64,000 bases of DNA from Asterias rubens (GCF_902459465.1 NC_047081.1:1054001-1118000); one strand, 5' to 3'. Shown: positions 25,001 to 34,097, numbered from the stretch's first letter. Program-made: numbers and translations. The notes: a model not told the origin generated them from the letters alone.

Positions 25001-28000
25001 GGGAGGCTGACGCAGGCGAGCAAGGAGATGGAGATGGATGATGAGTCACAGAAGACTCAAGGAAATGTAGGATTTGAAGGGACAACCTGCAGGGTATTTT
25101 TTGTTTCCTTTTTCTTTTTGCTCGAAGATATCTTCAGGTAGACGCAGAGGTTTCTTTAAAATGGAAGAGACAGGAATTTGAGAAGATGATACAGAAAGAT
25201 TAAAAGATGACAAGGATGCAAGATGGATCAAGATACGGAAATTATAGTTTGTAAAGAAATTACAGTAAATTCAAGACATGTATGTTTTTTCATGTACAGG
25301 TATTGCTTTTAAAAGGCAATGGTTTTTTGATCCGTTGAAATATTGTATTCCTATATAGATGTAAATGTACATTAGATGTGTACAATAAAACATCTAAAAA
25401 TTTCATTTCAAGAGGTCACAGTGGTCAACGTCGTCACATTTTGTTTGCTGTTCCCAACAAGTAGACACTGTGCTCATTAAAAAAAAAAAGTAGCTAAGCA
25501 CAATATATTATGCTTGCTAGAATAAGATACTTATCTACTACCATTTGTGACCAATATCCTGCTCAAATCTGCTTAGCAGACAATTCTCTGCTTTTAAGCA
25601 GCTACATGTATATGAATTTGCCCCAGGTCTTTTTCGAACAATTCTCTGGCCTGTAGACACTTTGAGTAATAAGCCTTTTGGTCACATGGATTTTCCCTCC
25701 AAATTTGAGTCCTACACAGGAAGCATACGCCCACGATTCATGTCCCGAAAATTTGCGGCACGAATGTGACATTTCCAACTGACATTTGAGCTCATGTTTT
25801 CGTAGCCTCTATTTTCGCCTTGGAAAGAGTGGCGATCAGATAAAAGATACAACTAGGACCCAATTTCATAAAGCCTGTTAGTGTTAGCACAATAAACTAG
25901 CTAAGCACTGAAAAGCATTGCTTAACAGAAACAGTATATCATCGGAAAATGGCATTAAGTTTACATTTTGTGACTGGTGGGTGGTGCCCCACTCTTAATG
26001 TTTATATTCTTTATTCCCGAAGCAAAACTAACATCTATTAAATCGTTGCCGTACCTGCTGCCGACACATAGGATTGGAACTGCCTCTAGATACTGGGTAA
26101 GCTCAATGGTCTAATGGTAAGACAATCTACTCTAGCAATGCAAAGGTCGAGGCTCCGAATCCCACCCGAGTGATTTGCCAGTGGATTTTTTTTTCACAGA
26201 ACTCAGGAAAGTACTGAGTATACAGTGCTTAATACACATCAGTGTAAGAGATAAAAAAATAATTCTACACATTAATTTTTAATCAATTTGCTGATTTTGT
26301 TTGTGGACAAGGCAAAGACTTACTGTCGTCTTTTCCTTGAGCAGACACCTGGCATCCTTGTTGAACCTTGTCATCTTGATTTGTAATTCCTTTAAAGAAC
26401 TCGGCGACGAATGTCTCGCATGACTGGTCATCTTCGGTCAGTTCTGGGATATCCTGCAGCATCTTAGCCTTCTTCTCCGTTTCTTGTGGAATGACGATCC
26501 TTTGAATACCATGGTTAGTACCCTCCCTGTAGTCAACATTGCCGTTGATCTTAAGACACATAAACGCCTTCTTATACTGGTTCCGAAAGAACGAACAGCT
26601 CACTTTCAGTTCCTCGATCTCGCGGCTCTGATCCAGAACCAAATACGTCGTCTCTTGGAGTTTCACCTCGAGGCTTGTTATTCTAGTTCCCATGGCAACC
26701 ATCGTCTGCAACGCCTCGTCTAGTTTAGCAGTCATGCTCGACGCAACTTCATGGCAGGTACAATCATTGAGGCAGGTTTCCCTGACCGTGCTCGAAGAAT
26801 TCAATGTTTGAACTCTTCTCTGAGTTTCATAGCTCAGTTTTCCGTACTGCTCAGTCATTTCGATGGCCTCATCCATGTTTTATCGCCGATCACACATAGT
26901 TCACCAGCCGTCAACATGAAATATTACTGATGTTTCATTTTGCGGAGCGTGAAATCATTGTTAACACATTTCGCATGCCCGTTATGAAATGGTGAATGGC
27001 TATAGTTGCAGTCCTGGTCAATTTTAGTGCGGACCACACACAGTTCACCCACCGTCGACATGAAATAGTACTCACTGAAATTTGTTTCGTTTAGCCGAGC
27101 GTGAAACTATTGTCAACACGCTCTTGCATGCTCGTTATGAAATGGTGAACGGCAAGAGTTGCAGTCCTGGTCATTTTTATCGCGAAGCCATGGACAAGAC
27201 AAATTACTCACTGGAATGCATTTCATTTTGCAGAGTGACGGTGAAAACATTAACACGTTTTTGCACGCTCGTTATAAAAAGGTGAATAGCTGGAGTTGCA
27301 ATCCTGGCCAGCCCCCAACAGCCGGTTGGACATTGTTGCGTAGGTGACAACAAAAGAACCAGCAAATCAATAGAGTAATGACCTTGACGTTTTTTTCGCA
27401 CGAACAGTCCGCATAGAGTGTGTAAATACTCGACTGGGAGATTTATTAACTCCACGTGCTGTTTAAAATATTGGATCCATAATCCCTCTAAAGCCTTTTT
27501 CTAATTGTCATTTATTTATAGTATACTCTCATTTTTGTGCAGGTCAGTAAAAGTATAAGGTATTATCTCAGCCTTTACTTGGCGTTTAGATGATGCGGGC
27601 AGGAATCCTTTTAATGGATTATATCTCTGAGATGTGTTCCAGCTGAACAAACAAAAACAGACCTGGCATGAAAATATAAATTGGGATCCCCGCCGACAAA
27701 AGTTCTTTATACAAATTGCGACTGGAATTCATCTGGATGCGAAATTCTTGTTGCTCCTCCATTCAAAACAATGTGATCGGAACCGAGGCTCGAAGGACAG
27801 ACTAGTCTGGTTCCTCGTCTTTGCTCTTGTGCAAACATCTGACTCAAAATGTAATGAACTATCCGGTTGTGCTCACTTCGCCTCCATCCATATGGCATTG
27901 TTTGCAAAAGTTTTTTTTTATTCAAATTGCAATTGGACTAGACGAAGCCATCTTGTTGTTCCTCCATTCAAAACAATGTGACCAAACCGAGGCTCGAAGG

Positions 28001-28620
28001 AAAGACTAGTCTTGTTTCTAGTCTCTGCTCTAGTGAACACGTTGGACTCAAAATGTACTCAACTGTCCGTTTGTGCTTAGTACTAGTTGTGCCGACTTTG
28101 TACTCGGCCTTTTATGACATAAGTTTCGGCGTAGCGTGCTTGGCCTACAAGCCCATTATCCAAGCCAGAAGTCATGTTCAAGATTACAAAATGCATAAAC
28201 GCTTCCCTCAGTGTCCATTAATAGTTTGCAAGGTAACCAGTCTCTCTCTGCCCGGTATTCATCATCCTCCCTAAGATCGTCGCGATAATTTCTCAAGCTC
28301 CATTTAACTAACGCAAAAACAATGTTTAATATCCATGCATCTCCTACCCCAAGCTACACAGTCCGAGACCCGAATGAATCTTCCCCCCGTTATAAAAAAA
28401 ACTTCAACAGGCTGACGTGCAAGGAACGACAAAGGCAAAGCGTTACAACATCTTATCCAATCAACATCAAGAATTGCCGGAGGGGGGACGGCCACCGAGG
28501 ATTCCTGCAGAGCAGCGAGCTTAATTGGAAAAGCTAGAGTATCCAAATTAGACTTTCATACCACGTAAAAAAAAACAAGGGAAGGCAGAAAAAAACGACA
28601 AGGAAAATAAACTTACCCAT
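13002..28620 (-). CDS. RAP1GDS1: RAP1 GTPase-GDP dissociation stimulator 1 (SmgGDS), armadillo-repeat protein
   Basis: Cytosolic armadillo-repeat chaperone and exchange factor for small GTPases with polybasic tails (RhoA, Rap1, Rac, K-Ras). Coding exons in gene order: 28620-28617 (ATGG only), 22464-22366, 22058-21930, 20647-20522, 19784-19635, 19009-18881, 18461-18336, 17026-16865, 16037-15903, 15378-15241, 14711-14586, 14414-14312, 14178-14015, 13610-13479, 13120-13002. All junctions are GT-AG and in phase; total 1842 bp, 613 residues (human 607). Landmarks shared with vertebrate Smg[15 protein letters not shown] near the start, [59 protein letters not shown]. Thirteen of the 14 introns are phase 1; exons 2-11 and 14 have lengths divisible by three and correspond roughly to single ARM repeats. 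The two-part start is the least certain piece: exon 1 supplies only the Met codon plus one base before GTAAGT, giving [11 protein letters not shown]. Confidence 0.92.
13672..13885. repeat. Minisatellite, about 63-bp unit, 3-4 copies
   Basis: Imperfect tandem copies marked by CAAGGGTGCTT ... TATGAA ... AAATCACTG ... GGAAGT ... AAGGAAACCC. It lies in the RAP1GDS1 intron between the exons at 14015-14178 and 13479-13610. Confidence 0.7.
14776..14915. mobile_element. Palindromic MITE, copy 2 of the 382-522 family
   Basis: Shares with the copy at 382-522 the segments ACTTACCAG, TTTCCATTGTT and AATGGATTTACCTGGCAAG followed by TCTGCTGCCACCTAG. Inverted arms are still visible. It sits in the RAP1GDS1 intron just upstream of the exon at 14586-14711. 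Confidence 0.6.
15103..15233. mobile_element. Palindromic MITE (AGGCCGTGTCCGAAAC), copy 1
   Basis: Inverted ends AGGCCGTGTCCGAAAC and GTTTCGGACACGGCCT, followed inward by paired CGACTTCGGCTACAGCTACG arms and a short centre. A second copy is at 32517-32647 in the opposite orientation, and a diverged relative lies at about 52248-52388. The right end is only about 7 bp from the splice donor of the RAP1GDS1 exon at 15241-15378. Confidence 0.8.
15420..15680. repeat. LINE-like 3' fragment with AAT tract
   Basis: An (ATA)n tract followed by ATGCGCACATCTCCAGAAAC and TATCAAGGCGCTAATATAAG resembles the 3' tail of CR1/L2-like retroposons. It continues into a stretch with internal duplications (GCAGCATTGGTAAAG, GCAGCATTGGCAAAG). 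No reverse transcriptase is present. Confidence 0.4.
16155..16290. mobile_element. Palindromic repeat with TTAGGAC motifs
   Basis: Repeated and inverted copies of TAGTCCTAAGTTAGGAC and its complement are arranged around a short centre. A related element is near 58465-58600. Probably a non-autonomous DNA element; the ends are not clearly defined. Confidence 0.5.
16393..16560 (-). repeat. Dispersed repeat, GGGCACCAAGGCA family
   Basis: On the minus strand it carries repeated AAGGGCACCAAGGCA-like motifs and the segment GAAATTTGTAAATTTCTAC, matching 775-860 on the plus strand. Other fragments are at about 165-205, 36498-36590 and 38180-38300. Nature unknown; no coding potential. Confidence 0.5.
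17334..18130. repeat. 15-bp minisatellite, about 53 copies
   Basis: Unit CCCATTATACAATCG repeated 52 full times from 17341 with partial units at both ends; almost no indels. Twelve units carry TAGAC instead of TATAC (units 6, 8, 13, 17, 19, 25, 26, 31, 34, 38, 48, 50), two carry GG for CG and one CT. Because 15 is divisible by 3 and the unit has no stop in several frames, long spurious frames (five-residue repeats such as MGDCI) run through it. It is intronic, between RAP1GDS1 exons 18336-18461 and 16865-17026, so it is not a protein gene; the unit is far too short for CRISPR. Confidence 0.97.
18499..18862 (-). mobile_element. TTAA-type MITE, degenerate copy
   Basis: Minus-strand relative of the 11431-11786 element: GTAATTGTCAAAGGCCAGTA at the left, the central CTCAAAAACTACGTTACTTC and CAGAGGGAGCC segments, and GAGTAATTACTAGACATGTC at the right. 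The ends have decayed and TTAA flanks are not recognisable. Lies in a RAP1GDS1 intron. Confidence 0.6.
19870..20110 (-). mobile_element. Two tRNA-like SINE segments
   Basis: On the minus strand are two tRNA-like pairs of A and B boxes: around 19880-19918 (GGTTCAAATC and TAGCTCAGTTGG-like) and 19990-20095 (AGGTTCAAACCC and GCTGAGTTGGT). Both continue into the same non-tRNA sequence mentioning GACAAA and CAAAG. They are intronic in RAP1GDS1. Confidence 0.5.
20755..20892. mobile_element. Palindromic MITE (TTATCACAC ends)
   Basis: Ends TTATCACACAAGCGCGAGTGG and CCACGAGCGCGCGTGTGATAA are inverted, and the interior (CATATCCAACGAGGCC / GGCCGAGTTGAATATG) also pairs. About 138 bp, no coding capacity. 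Intronic in RAP1GDS1, close to the exon at 20522-20647. Confidence 0.75.
21620..21890. mobile_element. GGCCCAATTTCATAAAGC palindromic element followed by SINE piece
   Basis: Begins GGCCCAATTTCATAAAGCTG and contains repeated GCTAAGCAAA motifs up to about 21805, matching the palindromic family at 45933-46070. The following 21805-21890 (GGACTCAAACCTACACTCTG ... CCGCTGGTCATGACA) matches the 3' part of the tRNA-related repeats. Intronic in RAP1GDS1. Confidence 0.55.
22151..22331 (+). mobile_element. tRNA-derived SINE, copy 1
   Basis: A box GGCTAGCTCAGTAGTCTAG and B box GGGTTCGAATCCC are separated by a tRNA-like distance. The shared non-tRNA body includes TTTTTTTCACAGAACT, GTACTGAGTATACAGTG and AATACACATCAGTGTTA. 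Same family: 26070-26262, 33945-34097 (plus) and 53334-53448, 54177-54312 (minus). Intronic in RAP1GDS1. Confidence 0.8.
22480..23280. repeat. 124-bp tandem array, about six units
   Basis: The marker GATTGAGTCAT recurs at 22851, 22975, 23099 and 23223 with an exact spacing of 124 bp; two earlier, more diverged units start the array. Adjacent units share GCTCAGGATCAAGAAAGTCT and GGAAATGTCTTTTACAGAGC. It starts directly after the acceptor of RAP1GDS1 exon 2 on the intron side. Confidence 0.85.
23285..23460 (+). mobile_element. TTAA-type MITE, half copy
   Basis: Contains the right half of the family at 11431-11786: TTCCATTATTTTCTTGCAA, GATGACCAACTCAGCCCAAA and TAAACCAAGTGAGAATA, ending at GACAATTACC. 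The left half is missing. Confidence 0.5.
24413..24515 (-). mobile_element. tRNA-related repeat fragment
   Basis: CATGACCAGGACTCGAACCC (minus-strand B box), followed by ATCAGAAACACATAGCTTGA and CTGCTTGACCACGACA, matches the tRNA-like end of the repeats at 10835-11180 and 45465-45805. Lies in RAP1GDS1 intron 1. Confidence 0.55.
25850..25935 (+). mobile_element. Fragment of the CCCAATTTCATAAAGC element
   Basis: ACCCAATTTCATAAAGCCTG followed by GCACAATAAACTAGCTAAGC matches one arm of the palindromic family at 45933-46070. A second related stretch with GCTAAGCACAATATATTATG and TTAAGCAGCTACATG lies at about 25490-25625. Confidence 0.5.
26070..26262 (+). mobile_element. tRNA-derived SINE, copy 2
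   Basis: Shares the leader CTCTAGATACTGGGTAAGCTC, an A-box region, a decayed B box (GGCTCCGAATCCC) and the body TTTTTTCACAGAACTC plus GTACTGAGTATACAGTG with the copy at 22151-22331. Lies in RAP1GDS1 intron 1, a few bases before the open frame at 26283-26876. Confidence 0.75.
26283..26876 (-). CDS. Unrecognised coiled-coil ORF; possible alternative first exon of RAP1GDS1
   Basis: I do not recognise the product. The frame starts with ATG at 26876 in a good context (AAAACATGG) and runs 197 codons to a stop at 26283. Residues about 50-95 look like an amphipathic coiled coil (TKLDEAL-type heptads, [20 protein letters not shown]). An acidic segment, [14 protein letters not shown], follows, and there are several cysteines near residue 35. 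A strong donor, ACA|GTAAGT, lies at 26324/26323; up to it the exon codes 184 codons plus one base, phase 1, exactly the phase that RAP1GDS1 exon 2 accepts. It may thus be an alternative first exon giving an N-terminally extended SmgGDS, or a nested single-exon gene using the distal stop. One-in-three chance agreement of phase cannot be excluded. Confidence 0.5.
   Translation of the reverse strand: MDEAIEMTEQYGKLSYETQRRVQTLNSSSTVRETCLNDCTCHEVASSMTAKLDEALQTMVAMGTRITSLEVKLQETTYLVLDQSREIEELKVSCSFFRNQYKKAFMCLKINGNVDYREGTNHGIQRIVIPQETEKKAKMLQDIPELTEDDQSCETFVAEFFKGITNQDDKVQQGCQVSAQGKDDSKSLPCPQTKSAN
26880..27310. repeat. Three-copy tandem repeat of about 145 bp
   Basis: Units share CACAGTTCACC ... 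CCGTCGACATGAAATA, CGAGCGTGAAACTATTGT, CATGCTCGTTATGAAATGGT and GAGTTGCAGTCCTGG. Copies begin near 26885, 27028 and 27181 and become more diverged towards 27310. The array adjoins the start of the ORF at 26283-26876. Confidence 0.75.
27690..28080. repeat. Two-copy tandem duplication of about 210 bp
   Basis: Both copies contain TTGTTGCTCCTCCATTC-like, AAAACAATGTGA, ACCGAGGCTCGAAGGA and AGACTAGTC, then GACTCAAAATGTA. They begin near 27695 and 27910. Within RAP1GDS1 intron 1, close to its first exon. Confidence 0.75.
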
Positions 28621-28909
28621 GTCTGCAGCGGAGCACTTGGAGAGTGTTGGAATTTGAAACTGATGAATGTTCGCTGCCAACGATTAAAGAAAAAACCTGG
28701 AGACGAGAAAAAGACGAGAGGAAGACAAATTTACGATAGAGAACTAAGAGGGCCATTCATATTGCAATTAGAGGGGTTTCATAAAAACTTGTGTTTAGGA
28801 ATGTATATCTTTTTTTTAACTGTGAGTGGATGTACAATTATTTGTTCTTAGGTGTATGTTAAATAGTCTGTCGGTTTTTTAAATTTTGCTTGCATAGTTT
28901 CATTCAATA

Positions 28910-29310
28910 CCACGGAGAATGATATTGAATGGTCAGACAGTAGGGATCGAGGGTTAACTGAATACTATTTAGAAATCACCGCATGATGTCAGGTTACTGG
29001 CTGGTAGTTTATCTATCATTCGAAACTATGGATGATATTGAGTGGTCAGACAGTAGGAAGGTTAACTGTGTACTGTGTAGGTGTAATCGCTGCATGCTAT
29101 CAGATTACAGGCTGAAGGTGAACCATCATTCAAAACTAAAATGGATATCGAATGGTCAGGCTGTTGGGGGGTTGACTGTGTGCTGTGTGGTATTGACTAG
29201 CTGATTGTATTGCATGTTGGTACACATTGTAGTGTAACGTATCATTCTAAAGAAAATAGCGAATGATATTGAATGGTCACACAGTAGGAGGGTTGATAGT
29301 GTATATATGT
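28910..29310. repeat. Four-copy tandem array of about 115-123 bp
   Basis: The marker GATATTGAATGGTCAGACAG, with variants, recurs near 28922, 29033, 29141 and 29267, each followed by a G-rich step and GGTTAACTG or GGTTGACTG and preceded by ATCATTC. Located about 0.3-0.7 kb upstream of the RAP1GDS1 first exon. Confidence 0.75.
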
Positions 29311-29722
29311 AGACACATTCAACACAATTCAACACAATGCAGGCAAGCGTGACATTAGTTAGTATAATTCAAAACCATGTGTACAATGATACAAGGCCTT
29401 TCTTTGAAAAAATGCGACAAGCTGTACCGATTGCAATTTGATACGGCGGGAATTCAGGCGTGTAATCTGCGTGTAATGTTGAGCAACTCTAATGGGTTCA
29501 AGAGGCGCTCTTTGCCCCTTGAAATGTTCCAACATTTAACCTGAGGCCTTGGCTTCTCAGCCTTTTTACCTTTGCCTTTCATCTGGTCACCTCTCAAAAT
29601 TGTCCACCCGACATTTAAATTCACTAATGGACAGGGAAAAATCCCCCCCCCCCTCCCCAAGAAACAAGAAGCAATTTAGAGGCGGTAAAGATCTTCTTAA
29701 GACGTGCCTCTCACGTGTTTAA

Positions 29723-30097
29723 AGGCATTGGACTTATTTGGTAATAACTGTCAAAGACCAGTATTCTCACTTGGTGTATCCTAAAATATGCAGAAAATAT
29801 AAAACCTGTGAAAATTTCGGCTCATTTGGTCATTGATGTTGCAAGAGAATAATGAAAGCAAAAACACCCTTGTTGCACACTTTGTGTGCTTTCAGATGCT
29901 TGAGAAAGGCTTCAGGTCTTAAGTCTTTCTTAGATTCAAATATTTTAGTGAGAAATTTCCTCTTTCTCAAAAACTACTTTACTTCAGAGGGAGTAATTTC
30001 TCACAATGTTTTATACTATCAACAGCTCGTTGCTCGTTTCCAAGTAACTTTGTATGCTTAATATACTTTGAGTAATAACCAACTGTGTCCAGTCCCT
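29723..30097 (-). mobile_element. TTAA-flanked MITE, copy E
   Basis: Flanked by TTAA at 29719-29722 and 30098-30101. Starts AGGCATTGGACTTATTTGG, contains the family core CTCAAAAACTACTTTACTTC and ends ACTGTGTCCAGTCCCT. Orientation opposite to the copy at 11431. Confidence 0.8.
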
Positions 30098-30323
30098 TTA
30101 ACTGAAGACAATTGTCATGACCCTTGAGATACAAAGCTCAAGGTCTGCAGGTAATGGAGGGGGAAAATGTAATTAATTTAAAGAGGGCTTTGAAATCTTT
30201 ATCTTGTCAGAAACAATGTCACATCAAAGTGGTTCCGGAGATGAGAGGCTTAAAATCATTGGTCTGGTTGATTTTTTAGCGGGTATTACAAATTCTGGTA
30301 AGCGTTTTAAGTTGATCCTGTAA

Positions 30324-30455
30324 AGGCACTGGACACCTTTGGTAATTATCAAAGACCAGTCTTCTCACTTGGTGCATCCCTACATGCATAAAATAACAAA
30401 CCTGTGAAAATTTGGAATCATAAAAGTTGGTCATCAAAGTTGCAAGAAACGAAAC
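30324..30455 (-). mobile_element. TTAA-type MITE, truncated copy
   Basis: AGGCACTGGACACCTTTGG, CAAAGACCAGTCTTCTCACT and AATAACAAACCTGTGAAAAT match one end of the family. It stops abruptly after TTGCAAGAAACG, so more than half of the element is missing. Confidence 0.65.
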
Positions 30456-30821
30456 TCAACGCAGGCATTACAAATTCTGATCAGTATTTGGAGGCGATCT
30501 TTTTAAGGAAGGGTCAAGGATTGGGTTTTTTGTGAACGTAAATGCTGATTTACAGGCAAAATTATCGAGAACGATATACTAAAAGTCACCTGTGAAAGCT
30601 TTCAGCGGTATACATTGTCTACATACAATTGAGAAAACAGCAACAGATTTTCACAGTATTTTCAGAAAGAACGTCGGATCCACCCATGTTAAGCGAGGTG
30701 GCAGCAGCGGGTACCAACTGCATCTATGGCTGCAGCAAAAATAGTCTATCACAGTGCTTCTCACCCAGGAAGTTTTTTGAGGCCTTATTTCTTTTTCACT
30801 GATCTATGACCTTACCTTTAA

Positions 30822-31187
30822 AGCCATTGGACCCTTTCGGTACAGAAAAAACAAAAAAAGTTCACAGATTTACAAATAATTTACAGGGTTTACAGAAGGT
30901 AATGGTGAAAGACTTCTCTTGAAATATTAGTCCATTAAATGCTTTACTTTTTGAGAAAACGGTAAAACAATATAAGTTCTCGTTAGCGAGAATTACGGAT
31001 TTATTTTAAACACATGTCATGACACGGCGAAACGCACGAAAACAAGAGTGGGTTTTCCCGTTTTTTTCTCCCGACTCCGATGACCGATTGAGCCTAAATT
31101 TTCACAGGTTTGTTGTTTTAAATATAAGTTGTGATACACGAAGTGTGGGACTTGGATAATACTGTTTACTGAAAGGGTCCAATGGCT
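30822..31187 (+). mobile_element. TTAA-flanked MITE, second subfamily
   Basis: TTAA flanks at 30818-30821 and 31188-31191; inverted ends AGCCATTGGACCCTTTCGG and GAAAGGGTCCAATGGCT. The right half (TGACCGATTGAGCCTAAATT, TTCACAGGTTTGTTGTTTTA) is related to the main family, but the left half differs. A second copy in inverse orientation lies at 31942-32275. Confidence 0.8.
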
Positions 31188-31941
31188 TTAAGTCTTGATT
31201 AATTGCAAGTGATTATTTCTGGGACATGCACAAAGTTTTTACGATCACAAGATTAAGGATTTAACATCGAAAGAACTGCTCCAGTTCATCACCTGGAGGG
31301 GTTTACGTAGAAGTCTTAATCTTTTGCAAAAATTATGCAATGTGCTTAAAGGTAGGACCAGCCTTTACTTAAAGAAACCATTTAACAAAATTGTAGTTTT
31401 AAAGCGCCAGTTTTTTCTCCTTGCAAAATAAAAGTGGACCAGTTCTTTCATGACTTTTCTTGTTGTTTTTCAAGTCAGGATATGCCCTGGGAAGTGTTTC
31501 ATCGATGAATGGTCAAGTGAGATTTGTGGAGATAAGACGTTGATGAGCTGAATTCAGTTTATTGTATATACACACAATGATTTTAGGGACGGTGGACTCT
31601 TTCTTGAGGGTCTGTCGAGGGAATAGAAGTTTATTTATTTATTGAGGAGTTGAATAAGAATTAGGTCAGTTCGGCCATTATTTATTTAGGTATAGTCGAT
31701 TTGGGTTTTTTCTTAAAAATGTTACCTAACATCAAAAGTCCTGACGGCCCCTTAAAGTTGAAGGCTACACAGCCCCCTTCACACTGAAAATCTCCATGTT
31801 AAGAAACAAATTAAACAGAGATTCTCCAGATTAACTGGAGTGTTCACACAACACTCTTCAGGGCTAAACATTCTCCGGATTAACGAACCCCAAATTGGCT
31901 TATTCCGGGTAAAATGTAACCCTGCCCAGTACTAAGGTTAA

Positions 31942-32275
31942 AGCCATAGGACACTTTCGGTAAACAGTATTGTCCAAGGCCCACACTTCGTGTATCACAA
32001 CTTATATATTAAATAACAAACCTGTGAAAATTTAGGCTCAATCGGTCATCAGAGTCGGGAGAAAATAATGGGAAAACCCACCTACATGTACTAGAAATCC
32101 GTAATTCTCGTTGTTGAGAATTGATAATTGTTTCAATGTTTTCTCAAAAAGTAATGCATTTCATGGAATAATATTTCATGAGAAGTCTTTTACCTTTACC
32201 TTCTGTAAACCCTGTTAGTTATTTGTAAATTTGTGAACTTTTATTTTTTGTCTGTTCCGAAAGTGTTTAATGGCT
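31942..32275 (-). mobile_element. TTAA-flanked MITE, second subfamily, inverse copy
   Basis: TTAA flanks at 31938-31941 and 32276-32279. Begins AGCCATAGGACACTTTCGG and ends CCGAAAGTGTTTAATGGCT. Internally AACAAACCTGTGAAAATTTA and GCTCAATCGGTCATCAGAG match the complement of the 30822-31187 copy. Confidence 0.8.
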
Positions 32276-32444
32276 TTAACGCACCAATCTTGGTGTTAGT
32301 ATGGGACTGGATAAACTTTCTCTTGGTTAGAGATTGTATTGTAAAAGGAATCTCCGGTTAATTTTAACCTTGGTAGAAGACTTTTTACACTGGTCGCCAA
32401 TTTATTTTTTACACAGATCAAAAGTACATTAGAGATTGTGTGAA

Positions 32445-32770
32445 AAGGGCTCTAACATAACCCAAATCAACTGTCACCATAGTGCCACCTATTCCTGGGA
32501 CTGAAACAGGATTGTAAGGCCGTGTCCGAAACGGCGACTTCGGCTACAGCTACGGCTAGATCGCGCGCGTCTGCCTATTCTTCAACACTGACAGACGCGC
32601 TGATCTAGACGTAGCTGTAGCCGAAGTCGTCGCTTCGGACACAGCCTAAAACTCTCCACACCCAGTAAGGATGAAGTCACTCATAAGGGTAGGGGTCAGC
32701 CACTAGCAGCCTGGCTGGTATCCCAGCAGAATGGCACACTTCACAGTATCTTCCCAACTAAATGTGTGTG
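32445..32770. mobile_element. tRNA-related repeat interrupted by a MITE
   Basis: Parts of the CACTTTAAGGCGAGGG/AGCAGAATG repeat surround the palindromic MITE at 32517-32647: CACCTATTCCTGGGACTGAA lies before it, and CAGCCTGGCTGGTATCCCAG with AGAATGGCACACTTC after it. A nested insertion is the simplest reading. A related fragment is at 31738-31770. Confidence 0.55.
32517..32647. mobile_element. Palindromic MITE (AGGCCGTGTCCGAAAC), copy 2
   Basis: Same inverted arms as 15103-15233 (AGGCCGTGTCCGAAAC, CGACTTCGGCTACAGCTACG) with the centre in the opposite orientation. The right arm has changes (TTCGGACACAGCCT). Confidence 0.8.
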
Positions 32771-33337
32771 TACATTGTAAGGTTTTTTTAAAGGACAAAA
32801 TCACACACCTTGCAGGACAAAATACTGAGTGTTTTGATATGCCCTGTAGGGTGTGATAAAACACAATACAAGAACCCAGTAATATTATTATAATAATATA
32901 AAACAAAATAATAATAATAACGCTAGACTCTTGCACCAACTCCTATAGGAATTTGCTTTCCGTGACTACACATTGCCAAGCGCTGGTTTTCTGTTCAAAC
33001 ACAACACTGTCAGGCACGATCCACTCTTCTCCAAACAAAGACTTCAGAAACTAATAACGTCAAATATTGACATTGTATCGATAGCGGGATACATCGGCAA
33101 TCTAACCTTGAGTATACAGATACACACACGCAGAGCGGGGGAAGGAGAGAAAAATCCAATATTATTATGAAAATAATTAGTTTTTTTCTAAAGGTTACAC
33201 AGTAATTGTAAACTTCCCCGCCCCATTCCTCAATATAAAATAGAGCATAGCTGATTTTTATTTTTATTTCATTCCATTCCATTCAGATTTACAAGGGTGC
33301 TTCACCAACTAACTAAGGCTACATCATGTAGCCTTCA

Positions 33338-33714
33338 AGGCAGTGGACACTATTGGTAATTACTCAAAATAATTATTAGCATAAAAGCTTACTTATTAAT
33401 GAGTAATGGGGAGAGTTTGATAGTAAAACATTGTGAGAAACAGCTCCCTCTGAAGTGACGTAGTTTACAAGAAAGAAGTAATTTTCCATGAATTTGATTT
33501 CGAGAGCTCAAGTTTAGAATTTGAGGTCTCAAAAATCAAGCATCTGAAAGCACACAACTTCGTGTGACAAGGGAGTTTTTGCTTTCATTATTATCTCGCA
33601 ACTTCGACGACCAATTGAGCTCAAATTTTCACAGGTTTGTTATTTTATGGATATGTTAAGATAAACCAAGTGAGAAGACTGGTCTTTGACAATTACCAAT
33701 AGTGTCCAGTGTCT
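33338..33714 (+). mobile_element. TTAA-flanked MITE, copy B
   Basis: Starts AGGCAGTGGACACTATTGG and ends CCAATAGTGTCCAGTGTCT, followed by TTAA at 33715-33718. The left flank has mutated from TTAA. The inner CACACAACTTCGTGTGACAA palindrome is present, as in the other full copies. Confidence 0.85.
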
Positions 33715-33944
33715 TTAACTGGGTAAATATTCTCAACGCTCTCCCAAACGAGAGGAGAAGATGATGAAGACATTTCAGTTTTAGATGTGGGAGGAAAAAC
33801 CAAGATAATTAAGGCGAGGCAAGACACAACTACACCAACCTGACCGTCTGGGGTCGATTTAATGTTGGCAGTCAATATCTTTGTTCAGGGTGCCTGCTAC
33901 TCAGAATGAAAGTCGTTCTAATTGTTTGGTACATTTTTGAATAG

Positions 33945-34097
33945 AGAAGTCTCGTTGGTAAGACACTGCTCTAGAATGGAACAGGTCGTGGGTTCGAATC
34001 CACCCGAGTAATATGCAGGCATGTGATTTTTTTCACAGAGCTCAGAAAAGTACAGAGTATACAGTGCTAATACACATCGGTGTTGATGGGTAAAACG
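33945..34097 (+). mobile_element. tRNA-derived SINE, copy 3
   Basis: TCTCGTTGGTAAGACACTG, B box GTGGGTTCGAATCCACC and the family body TTTTTTTCACAGAGCTC, GTACAGAGTATACAGTG, AATACACATCGGTGTT. Best preserved B box of the family. Confidence 0.75.
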
